Below are positions 13,511 through 24,549 of a stretch of 64,000 nt of DNA, one piece after another. Position numbers and translations under genes: made by a program. The notes beneath the pieces were generated by a model. The model ran no database searches, was not told the origin of the DNA, and saw only the letters and a list, made by a program, of their open reading frames with translations. The DNA is from Orbilia blumenaviensis (lineage: Eukaryota; Ascomycota; Orbiliomycetes; Orbiliales; Orbiliaceae), in contig JAVHNS010000006.1 in assembly GCA_036872755.1 (NCBI GenBank), positions 2,232,001 through 2,296,000 of the forward strand, given 5' to 3'. Within the stretch, counting starts at the first letter, position 1, and every line of letters begins with the position of its first letter.

Positions 13511-14278
13511 TTGTGAGCTGATTTAGAATCAAATGCTTGCCTGCATGAGGTCCTGGCGAGTCCCAAGCTTCGAAAGGACGTTGACCTGGTGTCTCAGGCG
13601 GGGCGATTTCTTCCAAGGGTGGATCAGCCAATTAGGCGGTTCATACATATGTACATGCTGCCGATACGCTAAGGATATATTTTGTTCTTGATCAAAAAAC
13701 CGATTGTGACGACTTTGCTTTTTTTTTTCTTTTCCCTTTTCACTTTCACTTTTTTTTTGGTTTTGGTAGTGGTGGTAGTGTAGTATGCTACTTAGTATGT
13801 ATGTAGTAAATATTCGAGTACATGGTACATAAGTACATCACTCAGGTGCGACATATTTTAGCCATCGAATGTTCCTTCCAGAAAGAGATGTGGCTCAGTA
13901 AGTACAGGTAGAGTACATGTACTTACCACCTAGGCCTGTGTGCCTCAGGGATCAATGGGTCCACGAGCAATATGAGACGACGCAATTGTGTTCGGGGGGT
14001 GGTTGTATAAATGCAATGGCAATGCAATGGTACAATGCACAAGTCCATGCACGGTCTATACCTAGGTACTTACTTGAGCTACTCTAAGCTAATGAATACG
14101 TACATGTACCTACAAATGTAGACGGTAATACAAAATACAGTACACATTATACCTAAGTACTTAGGTACCTACTCACCTCCCATCATTCCCTCGATGGCAT
14201 GGGAGCCTGGGGATTCAATGTACCAATGCAGTTAGTTAGCCACTTGGTCTTCTGGAGAGCTCGGTGGGAAAGAGAAGG

Positions 14279-14318
<40 letters not shown>

Positions 14319-16012
14319 TGATCTCAGGCATGCTGGCATTTCTTTTTTTCGCGCCCCCTCCCCGCCGTTGTGGAGTACATTGCACCATGTAGATGCTTGC
14401 CGTATAAAGTAATTACTCAAATAGTTGGTGCATAAGTATCTAGGTATGTATGTATGTACGTACATGGTCAGGGAACATTCATACACCTACTCCGGACATG
14501 GAGGTGGGCACTCACATATTTGACACCAACGTATGGGCGCCTTCACCAACTCTCACGGAATATTTTCTTCCTTCCAATGCTTCCTTTTTTCTTTTTCTAC
14601 TCGTTTAGAGCCCTAAAATGCTCGTTTGAAGCGAGTAACCCAGACCCTGGTACCCCGGGGCCAATAAGCAGAGGAGTCCATGCTACTGCAGCACATGCAT
14701 GAGCGGTCTTGCTCGGATGTACCAATCTGTCAGGCAAAAATGGTGAACGGAGCCACTAAAAAAGTTCCCAGCCGCTGTCCTGATTCCATGCTTCTGGGTC
14801 ATGAAACTGTCCGGAGACCCGAGCAACTGTTTCACAGCCAATCATTGTGACAGTGCCTGCAAGCTTGCAGCGGGCACACCACTGATGGGCATTGTTTTGG
14901 CAAGGCTCGGTTTTGGAATTTACGGAGCCAAACTTGGGGAAATTTGAATTCGGGTAAGCTGTTCATCATGGTGATGCGCATACTTATGCTTGCTTGCTCA
15001 CAGACGATGTGGGCAGCCCAGTCCGGGGGGGAGGTAACTCAACTTAACTTAGCCTGTACGAGAAAGCTACACATACACACATGTGCGTACCTAATATATA
15101 CATGTACATGTAACTAGCTTCTTTGTCGGAATGCCATGCAGCAAACATGCAACATGTATGTATCATCCGTGAAGCGCCAGGGCTCTGACAAAAGTATGTT
15201 AGTGATAGACTTCCCCAGGCGAATCCTTCGGTGATTGCCTGCATTAAGAGCAGAAGTTAAGGTTAAGCTTCTTAGCTCGCATTCCACAACCCTGTCATGT
15301 TCGTTTTTTTCTTTCTTTCTTCCTTTCTTTCTTTTTTTTCTTTCTTTTCTTTTCTTTTTTCCTTCTATTCCCCCACTGGGGTTCGGATGGTTGTCTCTCT
15401 GGGTGGATGTTCGTGTCCCGGCCCATCATGTACATGCTACCTCAGAATTAACTTCCTTACCTACGATACGATACTTACAGATGCAATGTCCGTATGTACA
15501 TTGTAATACCGGTACATGGGACCCCTGCCGGTGCAATGGAGATTCCTCTTACACAAGAGGCCTCCTGCTTGTAAGAACTCCACCAGGTACCTACCTACCC
15601 AGAGGTGTCTACTTGGGTAAAAGAAGTCTGCAGGGAGGCGCAGTGGATCACAATGGTTTGATTTCTCGCTCATTCCCAATAGCTTTTCCATTTCAATCCT
15701 TACTCAAATCGTATTATAAGCTAGTGCTTGCATATTAGGTCCCAACTTACGGAGTACAAAAGTACTCATTCTTGTTTTCTGGTTTCCTTCCCCTCTTGCT
15801 CAACAGACCATATAGAACTCCACTCCTCTCCGCCCCCCATTCGACAAAAACCTCCAATCTTACTCTCCAATCTCCAATATCAACGCACAAGACTACCCAT
15901 AGCCTCTTCGAATATAAGCTATTGATAAAATTTTCTAAAACGCCTCTATCGGCTACAAGCAGAAATAACCAACCGACCATTTATTACGTACGACGTTGAG
16001 ACTTCAGCCGCC
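13511..16012. other. Gene-poor intergenic region with poly-A and repeat units
   Basis: 2.5 kb without a convincing coding frame. It contains a T-rich strip at 13710-13765, TACCTA/TAGGTA units at about 14055-14180 and 15588-15600, a 38-base A run at 14279-14316, and a long T/C strip at 15300-15375. The last 300 bases are C/T-rich and probably are the leader of the next gene. Open frames in this region are low-complexity (poly-Phe or poly-Ser) by-products of these tracts. Confidence 0.65.
14279..14316. repeat. Poly-A tract (38 A)
   Basis: An uninterrupted run of 38 adenines, the longest homopolymer in the window. It is flanked by ordinary intergenic sequence. There are no target-site duplications or retroelement remnants that would mark it as the tail of a retroposed copy, although I could only check by eye. 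Confidence 0.9.
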
Positions 16013-16741
16013 ATGGTGTCGATGCCGGCTCGATATGACGAGATTGCATACGAATTCTCACCCGCGGAGTCAAGATATGCCTATCCAGATGACTACACGA
16101 GCTACACCTTCAATCAAGCCCCTCCCCAGAAACATTTCCTTCCTACATCCTCCATCCACTTCGAGCCTTTCCTAAGTAACGCCTACCCGAACTGGACAGG
16201 GGTTGCAACAGATACATACTACCTCCCCCACCATCAGATCCTTCAGGAACAACACGTTGTTGGACATTCCTATGACGAAACCGCATTACTATTCATGGCG
16301 AAGTATCACATCATGGAACATGAGTTCAATACTGGGATTCAAAGCAACTCAGGATTTCTCCCTGGTTTTTCTCCTGAAAACCCGTCGCCGGATGATGTCA
16401 GCATCAACATCTCATCGCATCCACAGGCAGCCTGGTCACCACCAGAGCCTTCCGTAGCGTCGCTCTCACCTCCATATGAACCCCAGTGGGATGGAAGGGA
16501 CCCAGAAACAAATGCTGAATATCCATTGGGTGATGCGGGGGATGAGGTACTGCAGGGGCTCGGGTTATATGACTGTCCGGAACTCGCAAGTGAATATAAA
16601 ACTCCAGGAGAGCTATACTCAAGTTGCCCTAGCCTGGGGCGGGGTTTGAAGCTTGAAGAGAGCTTTGAGTTCAAAGAGGAAGATTCGGATTGTGAAGAAG
16701 AGGAAGACGAAGAAGACGAAGAAGAGTACGACGATGAGTGA
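16013..16741 (+). CDS. Acidic fungal protein of unknown function
   Basis: Single-exon frame of 242 aa, starting at ATG 16013 (a second in-frame ATG follows three codons later). The N-terminal half is rich in Tyr, Pro, Ser and His and looks disordered. Around residues 180-215 there is a better-ordered pair of motifs, LGLYDCPE and GRGLKLEESFEF. I associate these with a group of uncharacterised Pezizomycotina proteins, from memory only. The C-terminus (about 218-242) is nearly all Glu/Asp with a few Ser, Cys and Tyr. There is no signal peptide, membrane segment or enzyme motif. A long C/T-rich leader precedes the ATG, as for other expressed genes here. An acidic-tailed nuclear or chromatin-associated role is possible but is only inference. 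Confidence 0.7.
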   Translation: MVSMPARYDEIAYEFSPAESRYAYPDDYTSYTFNQAPPQKHFLPTSSIHFEPFLSNAYPNWTGVATDTYYLPHHQILQEQHVVGHSYDETALLFMAKYHIMEHEFNTGIQSNSGFLPGFSPENPSPDDVSINISSHPQAAWSPPEPSVASLSPPYEPQWDGRDPETNAEYPLGDAGDEVLQGLGLYDCPELASEYKTPGELYSSCPSLGRGLKLEESFEFKEEDSDCEEEEDEEDEEEYDDE

Positions 16742-17288
16742 GACCAAACCAGGCGAGCGAAAGCTCTTCCCAAACCCTTCATTCTTTTCTTTATTTTGCC
16801 TTCCCTTCATTTTTCAAGCATTTCAGCGACGTTTGAATATTTTGGCAGTTTGATATCCTTCGAGCAAAGTTCTTCCTTGGTCTGTTGTTGTTGAGGAGTT
16901 AATTTGTGAAACGAAAAAGTTTTATTTGTTGGTTGCAAGATACCCGGTTCTGTAAATATAGATACTATGTTCTCTTTTTTTTTCTTTTGCTCCCAGGCAT
17001 GTTTGCATCTCATGGAGTTAGGCTAGCGGGTCCGCTCATTGTTGTTTCGCTCATTAGCCACCGGAGTCCGTTGATTCATCCGACATTCTAGCAAATAACA
17101 AGTCACTTCACATGTGTGACTTAATAATCGTGCCGTACCATGAGCTCGCAACGGGTGAAAATAAGCTGCTTCCTTGAGAAAGCATTCGTAGTCTAGTTCG
17201 ATGCGATTTGGTGTTCAACCTTTATTGAACATTTGAACATGGGTCTTGTTCTGGATGGTCGCGAGGCCAATGGATTCCCACTCCAGAT
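16742..17288. other. Convergent intergenic region
   Basis: About 550 bases between the stop of the acidic-protein gene and the stop of IMP4, which face each other. It is T-rich just after 16780, consistent with 3' untranslated sequence. Nothing else can be supported. Confidence 0.6.
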
Positions 17289-18302
17289 TCATAGAAGATC
17301 CTTCTTCTTTGCGGTTCGAGTATATTGGTTGAGTCGCCATTCAGTATCCGCGTCACGATTATCCGCCGTTCCTAACCTAATTTCGAAGAGCTAGTGGTAC
17401 CATGTATAAGTTTCTAGACACCAAAGTTGTTTCCATTCCGAAAAACTCACTTTCATCTCCATTCTCGGCCCAACCTCCGCCAGTTCAACACTCTTCGGCC
17501 CAGTTTTGACGTATACGTGGTGACGTACACTAATGTAGTCACCTTCTGTTAGGGCGAATGTTACAACCCTTGCGCTATCCTTCTTGACCCCCGGCGGAAA
17601 CATGTGCTTCAAGATCGTGACAACCCTTTTACCGAGAGGCGTGGAGAATCCTTCAAACACCAAATGCGGATAGGCTTCGGAGACAGTGCCCCGGGCAGAA
17701 TTATCGATGTCATGTCTTAAGACGACATTATGCAAAGAAAACATGGCAGTAGGCCCATGCGGGAAATGCGAGACGGTTAGAGCAGTGGGAACGCCTCTAT
17801 GTTCGTGAAGGAGTAGCAAGTCGGAAATCGAGGTTGCTAAGCAAGAGGCGGCTAGCTGAGGCAGCACCGTGTTACCACGATTGAGCCGTATTGACGTTGG
17901 GAATAGCAGCCTCATTTCCTGAATAGACGGTAAAAGGTTAGAGATGCAAGCAAGGTGCTAATGAGATAGAAATGATCGCGGGCAAACCTTAGCGAACTGC
18001 ATCAGACGACTGCTTGGGTCTCGGCTTGTCGTTATTAGAAGCTTTGGCTCAGCTACCCCGCTGAGGGCGGCATATTCGTCGTCAACTAGGGATTCATCAT
18101 CTTGCTGCCCTGCGACCCTCGACTCGTCGAATTTGAAGTCTTTGCGAAGTTGTTCATCGTTTGCGACATCCTTCGAAAGGGGTTTGCCGGATGCGAGAGA
18201 TGCCTTCAGTTTGGCGCGACGATCGGCGACTGCAGCATCCTGCACAGCAAGTTGTTTGCGATAGAGATACTCTCTCCGCTGGCGCGCAGTTCTTCGAATC
18301 AT
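17289..18302 (-). CDS. IMP4: U3 snoRNP protein Imp4
   Basis: Component of the Mpp10-Imp3-Imp4 module of the small-subunit processome. It helps U3 snoRNA pair with pre-rRNA in the nucleolus. Exons on the minus strand are 18302-17988, 17918-17451 and 17390-17289, giving 294 aa, close to the family length of about 290. The N-terminus ([16 protein letters not shown]) is the typical basic Imp4 start. The Brix/sigma70-like domain follows from about residue 85 ([30 protein letters not shown]). The last exon supplies the standard ending with EIRLGT and TEWRL motifs and a KKKDLL tail. A frame extension seven codons upstream begins with TTG and is ignored. The gene is divergent from RPL5, with 372 bp between the ATGs. 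Confidence 0.96.
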
Positions 18303-18674
18303 GGTTTTCGTAAATTTCTTCAACTAGTAGATGTTCTATTCCAGAGTGGATTGTTACAAACAAAAATTTGTTCGCCTGGCTTGTCTTGGCATTTTTGATG
18401 TTCCTAACCTAGATCTAACTAGCCGATGGTCTGATTAGATGTGATTAGATAAGATCTTATAGATTATATATTTTGTCGGTATCCACGTGACAAGAGTTAG
18501 GGCTGCTTGCCCACACCAGCGATTTGAACCACCCACATTAAAATTTACCTTCGAGAATTTGACGATCCAGCACTCCCACCCGACCACCACCACCACCATC
18601 ACCACCACCATCACCCACCAAAATCTCAGCGTCAACCATAACGAAGAGGTAATCATCAATACATCTCGACCAAG
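18303..18674. promoter_or_regulatory. Shared IMP4/RPL5 divergent promoter
   Basis: 372 bp separate the IMP4 and RPL5 start codons, so both genes must be driven from here. A CACGTG (followed by AC) sits at 18484-18489 and a TTAGGG at 18497-18502, only seven bases apart. These match the core sites of Cbf1 and Tbf1, which control ribosomal-protein genes in Candida albicans and, it is thought, in the ancestral ascomycete. A CAC/ATCACC repeat at 18580-18620 lies in the RPL5 leader. Motif identity is seen; function is inferred. Confidence 0.65.
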
Positions 18675-19948
18675 ATGGTAAGTCTTCAAAGTTTCATCCA
18701 CATCTGCTCCCTTTTCTTCCGTTGGAATTACGGCACTAATAATCTTGTCTCGTAGCCTTTCACAAAACTTGTCAAGAACTCTGCCTATTATAGGTGTGTT
18801 TTAAAGTCCCCTTACCGCATGTCTCCCTTCCGAGAGGAAGAGAGGGCGAGGGACCATTCGAACGGAGTTCCATGAGGAATTTTTCCTTATGTCCTAATCG
18901 TTCCGCCTCCTCGCTTCCATCGGACCCGATACGATAGCATCATATCTGTCCAGTAAAGGGCAGATACAAGGAATCAAAGTAAAACTGACTCTTCCACCCG
19001 CACAACAGCCGCTTCCAGACGAAATATCGTCGACGACGTGAAGGAAAGACCGATTACTATGCCCGTAAGAGGTTGATCACCCAGGCTAAGAACAAATATG
19101 CCGCTCCAAAATACCGACTGGTTGTCCGATGTATGTCCCAAAATTAAACAACAAGTTCCTGCGATAGAAATTTAATCGCTAACTTGAGACAACAATTTAC
19201 AGTCACCAACCGAGACATTGTCTGCCAAATCATAAGATCCGAGCTTACTGGCGACAAGGTCTTTGTGGCTGCTTATGCGCACGAATTGAAGAGATACGGC
19301 ATCAACCACGGCCTGACTAACTGGGCTGCCGCATACGCCACCGGGCTTCTCGTCGCCCGCCGCGCACTGAAGAAGCTGAACCTTGATGAAACATTTGCTG
19401 GTGTCGAGGATGTCAGCGGCGAGTTCACACTCACAGAAGCCGCCGAGGGTGATGATGGTGAAAGTCGTCGTCCATTCAAGTGCTTCTTGGATGTCGGTCT
19501 TGCCAGAACCTCCACCGGTGCTCGTGTTTTCGGTGCTTTGAAAGGTGCTTCTGATGGTGGCCTATACATCCCCCACTCTCCCAGCCGTTTCCCCGGTTAC
19601 GATATCGAAACCAAGGAGCTCGATGCTGAAACCCTCAGGAAGTACATCTTCGGTGGACACGTTGCTGAATATATGGAGACCCTTGCCGACGATGATGAAG
19701 AGAGATACAAGTCGCAATTCCAGAAATATATTGACGACGACATCGAGGCCGATGGGTTGGAGGACCTCTACACCGAGGCGCACGCTAAGATCCGTGAGGA
19801 TCCTTTCCTTGAAGATCCTGACAAGGACACCAAGACCGCTGAGGAATGGAAGGCTGAGAGCCTGAAGTACAAGAAGAAGAAGCTGACTAAGGAAGAGAAG
19901 GCCGAGAAGGTCAAGGCCAAGATCGCAGAGCTCAAGGCAGCACAGTAG
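18675..19948 (+). CDS. RPL5: 60S ribosomal protein L5 (uL18)
   Basis: Large-subunit protein that binds 5S rRNA with uL5 before assembly into the 60S subunit. Exons are 18675-18677 (the ATG alone), 18756-18793, 19009-19130 and 19203-19948, giving 302 aa, the usual eukaryotic length. Recognised text includes [13 protein letters not shown], the basic [20 protein letters not shown] segment, the 5S-binding core with [13 protein letters not shown] and the AHAKIREDP segment, and a Lys/Glu-rich helical tail ([13 protein letters not shown]). An ATG-only first exon is common in fungal ribosomal-protein genes. It is divergent from IMP4. Confidence 0.97.
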
Positions 19949-20389
19949 TCTCCCCTTGGACCTACAAAAGTTTTCCTTATTTTCTAATGTGCATATATCT
20001 AATCGAGAGCTTGAAACAACAAAAAAACAAACAAAAAAACACGGAAGAGTCCTTTGTGATTCTGCGCAGTTTTTTTCGGTTTTTTTCTTTTTTTTTTTTT
20101 TTCCATAACATTTCATCATCGAATTACCTATTCGTGGCGTTTCGGGGGGGGGTTCTGATTGTTGTATTCTAAATTGAGGAATGGTGATTCAATCATTCAT
20201 TAATCAATTGCATGATCGTGAAAGCCTCAAAATGACGGCACCTCACTCTAACCGTTATATTACAGGCCAATATACCGTGAAAAACACAAACTCCGAATAC
20301 ACCTTAGGAATAACGCTGGCATCCTTAGAGCTTTGAGGTGAGCCTAGGCTTCGTAACATTGAGTCGTAGCATTGAGTCGTATGCGATAA
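19949..20389. other. Convergent intergenic region
   Basis: About 440 bases between RPL5 and RAD27, which converge. It holds A-rich and T-rich strips (20020-20105) and a short G run near 20145. It probably carries both 3' ends. No further gene is supported. Confidence 0.6.
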
Positions 20390-21840
20390 CTAGTTTGCAC
20401 CTCTCGGGGCCTTTTTAGAGTCCTTTTTCGCTTTCGCATCAAGCTTTGCCTTTTTCTTCTTCTCAGCAACCTTTTCTTCATTCTTACGCTTGAGATTTGC
20501 TAGTTCTTCCTCAGTTTTAGGAATAACTTTAAAAAATCCCTCTAGTCGTGCTATAAAACAATTAGTCTACCATAGATTGAGCCGTATGGAGTTTGCGGAA
20601 CCTTACACTGTTGGGCAGTTGTCTGATTTTTTGATAATCGAGCAGCTCCGCTCCGGACGCGGTCTTCGTTGAAGCCCTTTTCCCCAACTAAAAATTTAAC
20701 AAGACCATCCGTATCTGGCGCATCCCATTTAAAATCGCACTCGTCTGCAGATACGACTTCAGGATTTGTCAATAACTCGCGAGCATCCTGATAGGGGAAA
20801 TATTCCGGGACCTTATATTTGTCTTTGTCGAGATTCTCGATGACTTTCTCAATCGACTTGTGTTGGCGGATTAGCTTCAAAGCAGTGGTGGGACCGATCT
20901 TGGGTATCGTATCGCAGTAGTCACACCCAAGAAGAATACAGAGGTCGATGAATTGGTCCCTTGTCATGTCTAGGCCCGCCATGACTCTTTCCAAGTGAAT
21001 TTCCTGAATAGGCTGCTTTCGTTGCTCGCTAAATGTCAGATGGCGAAGTAAAATAGGTGTCTCGAAACAGAGGGTATCCATATCCTCGGATGCAGCTGCG
21101 TAGACCTGGATGCGAGAAGAAGAAGAAGAAGCTGTCAGTAAAGCGGGAGTGTGGTGTATGTCCCCTTAAAGGCTTTTGAAATATATATACCTTCCCAGCC
21201 TTTGCTAAAATCGCACATTGGGCTTCAGCCTCACAGGGAGCATCAATGTATGGGATCCCCATGAGCTTCAGCAATCTTTTGCACTCTTCATTATGCTCCC
21301 TTGTAACCCTAACGGTCCTTCGAGAGAATTTCTCGATCTCTTCGGCGGTACCAACTTCTTTAGCCTCCTCATGCGCCTCTTGGGCTTCGAATTTTCGGGC
21401 TGTGCGTTTCGCGAGTTCGCCGGACTTTAGAGTTGGCGGCTTGCCGTCAAAAACATAGAGTGGTTTTATGCCGTTATCGACCATCCGTAATGTGCGGTAG
21501 AACATTCCCATGAGGTGGGAGGTAGTTTCTCCAGTTTCAGAAGTAAGGACTTGTCCCTCAGATCTGACAGCAATCAGAAAGCTGTAGATGCTCATCGATG
21601 CGTCCTAGTGGCGGATATTTATATTAGCAAAAATGTTGGCAAAACTATAGCTATAATTTTAAAAAGCGCAAAGACCTACTATGGCAACTTTGCGGCCAAA
21701 ATGATTCTTGATCTCGCTATTTTTAATGGCATCAGGTGCTGCCTCTGAGATGACCTGGTAAAGCTCTTAGAAGGAGTCAGCTTAGAACATAGCATAACGA
21801 ACCATAAGTTACTGATTATTTACATACGTTTAATACCCAT
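20390..21840 (-). CDS. RAD27: Flap endonuclease 1 (Rad27/FEN1)
   Basis: Structure-specific nuclease that removes 5' flaps in Okazaki-fragment maturation and long-patch base-excision repair. Exons on the minus strand are 21840-21828 (13 nt), 21765-21680, 21604-21191, 21105-20607 and 20550-20390, giving 390 aa, the family length. The start is MGIKQLYQVISE, with Gln in place of the usual His. Metal-binding acids are visible in VAIDASMS, VFDGKPP, EAEAQ, SEDMD and GCDYCD. The C-terminus has a PCNA-interacting motif (QSRLEGFF) followed by a Lys-rich nuclear-localisation tail. The last intron interrupts the PCNA motif. Divergent from the acyl-CoA dehydrogenase gene. Confidence 0.96.
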
Positions 21841-22453
21841 CTCGAAAGTATATTGCTGCTTGGGGTAAGCGGTGGTACCAGGTGAAGCACTGAAGGGTTC
21901 GAAGGTAAGCGTGGTTGATGGCGCGTGTTAACGTTACCAGATCAAGATTCCAAGCTTAGATTTTGAGTTTTGGGTTGACGCGACCTATTTCTATTCTGCC
22001 GCGGTCCACCCCGCCAATTGGCTAGATTAGCCCGAGATCTCTGCGGCAGCTCCCCGGCGCCCCGCTATCACTGCAAGCTCTCGCCGAGGCCCACAGCTGT
22101 ACCACTTCGCACTTAGCTCAGCTCAACCAAGCAAGTACTTAAGTATATATATACAGCGACCTCTGGCGACATTGGATTTCAGATCCACCACCACCACCAG
22201 AATTTAATTTGGTTTGATTGAGATATTTTTTACTTTGCGCATTCTATTATTCTAAAGTTATTTAAAAATTTGCACCGCTCGAGCTACATGCTACATCAGT
22301 ACCAATATACATATCTTCCCAGCCTATATTAATATTACTGCACCATAAGTGATCCGTATATATGCATATAAAGTATGTACCTGCCCCCATACTTTCTTAC
22401 TTATAGCTTAAGTGTCTATCATATTGTCACCAAAACTGATTTTACTTCCAAGC
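21841..22453. promoter_or_regulatory. Divergent promoter, RAD27 / acyl-CoA dehydrogenase
   Basis: 613 bp separate the two ATGs. A CCA-type triplet run lies at 22185-22200, and the half nearest the dehydrogenase is AT-rich. I see no specific operator I can name, and no MluI-type ACGCGT element that would mark the RAD27 side as S-phase regulated. Confidence 0.5.
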
Positions 22454-24549
22454 ATGTTACGAATCGCCATCCGCTCGCACCTTCGCCTAGCGAGTAACTT
22501 GCGACAGAATCGCCACCGCTCTGGGAATCAATTGCTCCGGGGGCAGTTTCGGTCGGCTTCGACTTTCGACTACAAAGATCCTTTGTTGCTCCGGAATCTA
22601 CTGGAGGACGAGGAAATTGCGATCGCAGAAACCGCACAGGAGTACTCTTCTCAGAAGTTACTCCCTCGAGTTTTGGGTGGGTATTATTCTTAAATACCCA
22701 CGTCAGCCAAACCCTTCACAGTCTCTACAATATATATTGGCGAGAATCAAGGGCCCAAGCCTTATATATAAGAAAGGGGATATGAGGATGGAAATCGCTA
22801 GCTTGCGGTCTGACACCTTTGTATAGCGGCATATAGGGATGAAGATTTCGACAAGAATATTCTTAAGGAAATGGGAGAGGCAGGTTTCCTTGGTGCAACA
22901 ATCACCGGGTACGGCTGTGCTGGTGTTAGCGATGTGGCTATGGGGGTATGTTATAAAACTTGTTTAACTTTATATGTAGAGATGGCTTGTTTCGAAAGAG
23001 CCGGGATCGATGTGTGGCTGACATGTGAACATAGTTGATAACGAGAGAAGTTGAAAGGCATGTCGTGAGACATATGTTCCGGTTCCCTGTGTGGCTGGGA
23101 AGACTAATGCATTGCCGTTTTGGAAGGAGAGTATAGGGTTGACAGCGGATACCGAAGCGCATTGTCTGTCCAGAGTTCCTTATCTATGGGGGCGATTCAC
23201 GACTTCGGAACCGAGGAGCTCAAGGAACAGTTTTTGCCGGAGATGGCAAGAGGGGCGATTGTGGGGTGTTTTGGGTTGACAGAGCGTAAGGCTTCCGTGA
23301 ATCCTTTAGCCGTTTTGGTTCCTGCATTTGATAAATTAACTTACCTAACCTTACAATCCGATTCCTAGCAAATCACGGTTCTGATCCAGGATCGTAAGTC
23401 CAATGGAATGGAGGGTAACCAGATTATGTATAGTCCTAATTTAAATAAAATGCAACCCGCACGCTAGGATGGAAACCATTGCAAGAGTCGACCCTAATCG
23501 CGAGGGGATGTATTTACTATCGGGCTCAAAAACTTGGATTACCAATTCACCAATAGGTCCGTTAGTTCCGACCCTAGCCCCTCGTCCCAAACAGCCAACA
23601 TGGAGATCCGGTGCTGATGACCACGTATGTTGAACCGATTAGCCGATGTTCTTATCGTTTGGGCCAAGCTCGATGGCAAAATCCGAGGGTTCTTGGTTGA
23701 GAGGTCCAGATGCCCTCCTGGAACCCTAGAAACCCCAGCGATCAAAAATAAGACTGGTCTTCGAGCATCAATTACCGGGATGGTACACATGGACAATGTG
23801 CCCGTGCCGAAAGAATTTATGTTTCCAGACGTCGAGGGACTCAGGGGTCCATTCGCCTGTCTCAATAATGCGCGTTATGGGATTGCCTGGGGTACCATGG
23901 GAGCATTGGAAGATTGTATCGAAAGAGCCCGCGAATATGCATTGTCACGCAAACAATTCAAAGGCAACCCATTAGCGAAGTATCAACTTATTCAAAAGAA
24001 GCTTGCTGATGCGGTGACCGACGCGACGTTCGGGCTTCTGGCGTAAGCAGCCCAAATATGTCAAGGATGACATGTGATCTGGACATGCTAACGCGGGGCT
24101 GGCGATAAATAATAGATGTGTTCAAGTTGGAAGGCTAAAGGGGCAAGGGCTCATAGTCCCCGAGATGATATCTATGATCAAAAGGCAAAATTGCGACCGC
24201 TCGCTAGTCCATGCGAGATGGTAAGTTGAAGGGTCTACCCGGCCTCGTAATCTACCCGGTAAAGGCCATAAACTGATTCAAAACTGGTAAATACATATAG
24301 CCTACAAGAAATCTTTGGGGGGAATGCAGTGGCAGACGAGTATCACATTGGACGGCACGTAGCGAACTTGTTTGTAGCCCAGACCTACGAAGGGCAGAGC
24401 GATATCCATAGTTGTGAGTGGAAAGCACCAATACTCCGGTTAAGTCTGCTATTCGTACCTCTTAAGTACATAATCACTAACAGCTAGAATTAATTGTGCA
24501 TGTAGTGATACTGGGAAGGGCTATCACTGGGGTCCAGGCATTCTGTTAG
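22454..24549 (+). CDS. Glutaryl-CoA dehydrogenase-like acyl-CoA dehydrogenase
   Basis: Mitochondrial flavoenzyme, most like glutaryl-CoA dehydrogenase (glutaryl-CoA to crotonyl-CoA in lysine and tryptophan breakdown). Ten exons: 22454-22676, 22827-22945, 23035-23057, 23137-23285, 23369-23393, 23468-23556, 23643-24042, 24116-24220, 24301-24413 and 24506-24549, giving 429 aa. The N-terminus is Arg/Ser-rich without acids, a likely mitochondrial presequence. Family text includes GYGCAGVSDVA, DSGYRSALSVQSS, GCFGLTEPNHGSDPGS, KTWITNSPIAD, QTYEGQSDIHS (containing the probable catalytic Glu) and LILGRAITGVQAF near the C-terminus. One short exon is 23 nt and one is 25 nt. Intron 3 starts with GC, not GT. 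The start chosen is the first ATG; the frame extends upstream only through a GTG. Confidence 0.9.

Noticed and set aside
15235..15738. 167-codon plus-strand frame
   Set aside because: It is dominated by poly-Phe/Leu/Ser from a T/C tract and crosses intergenic repeat units.
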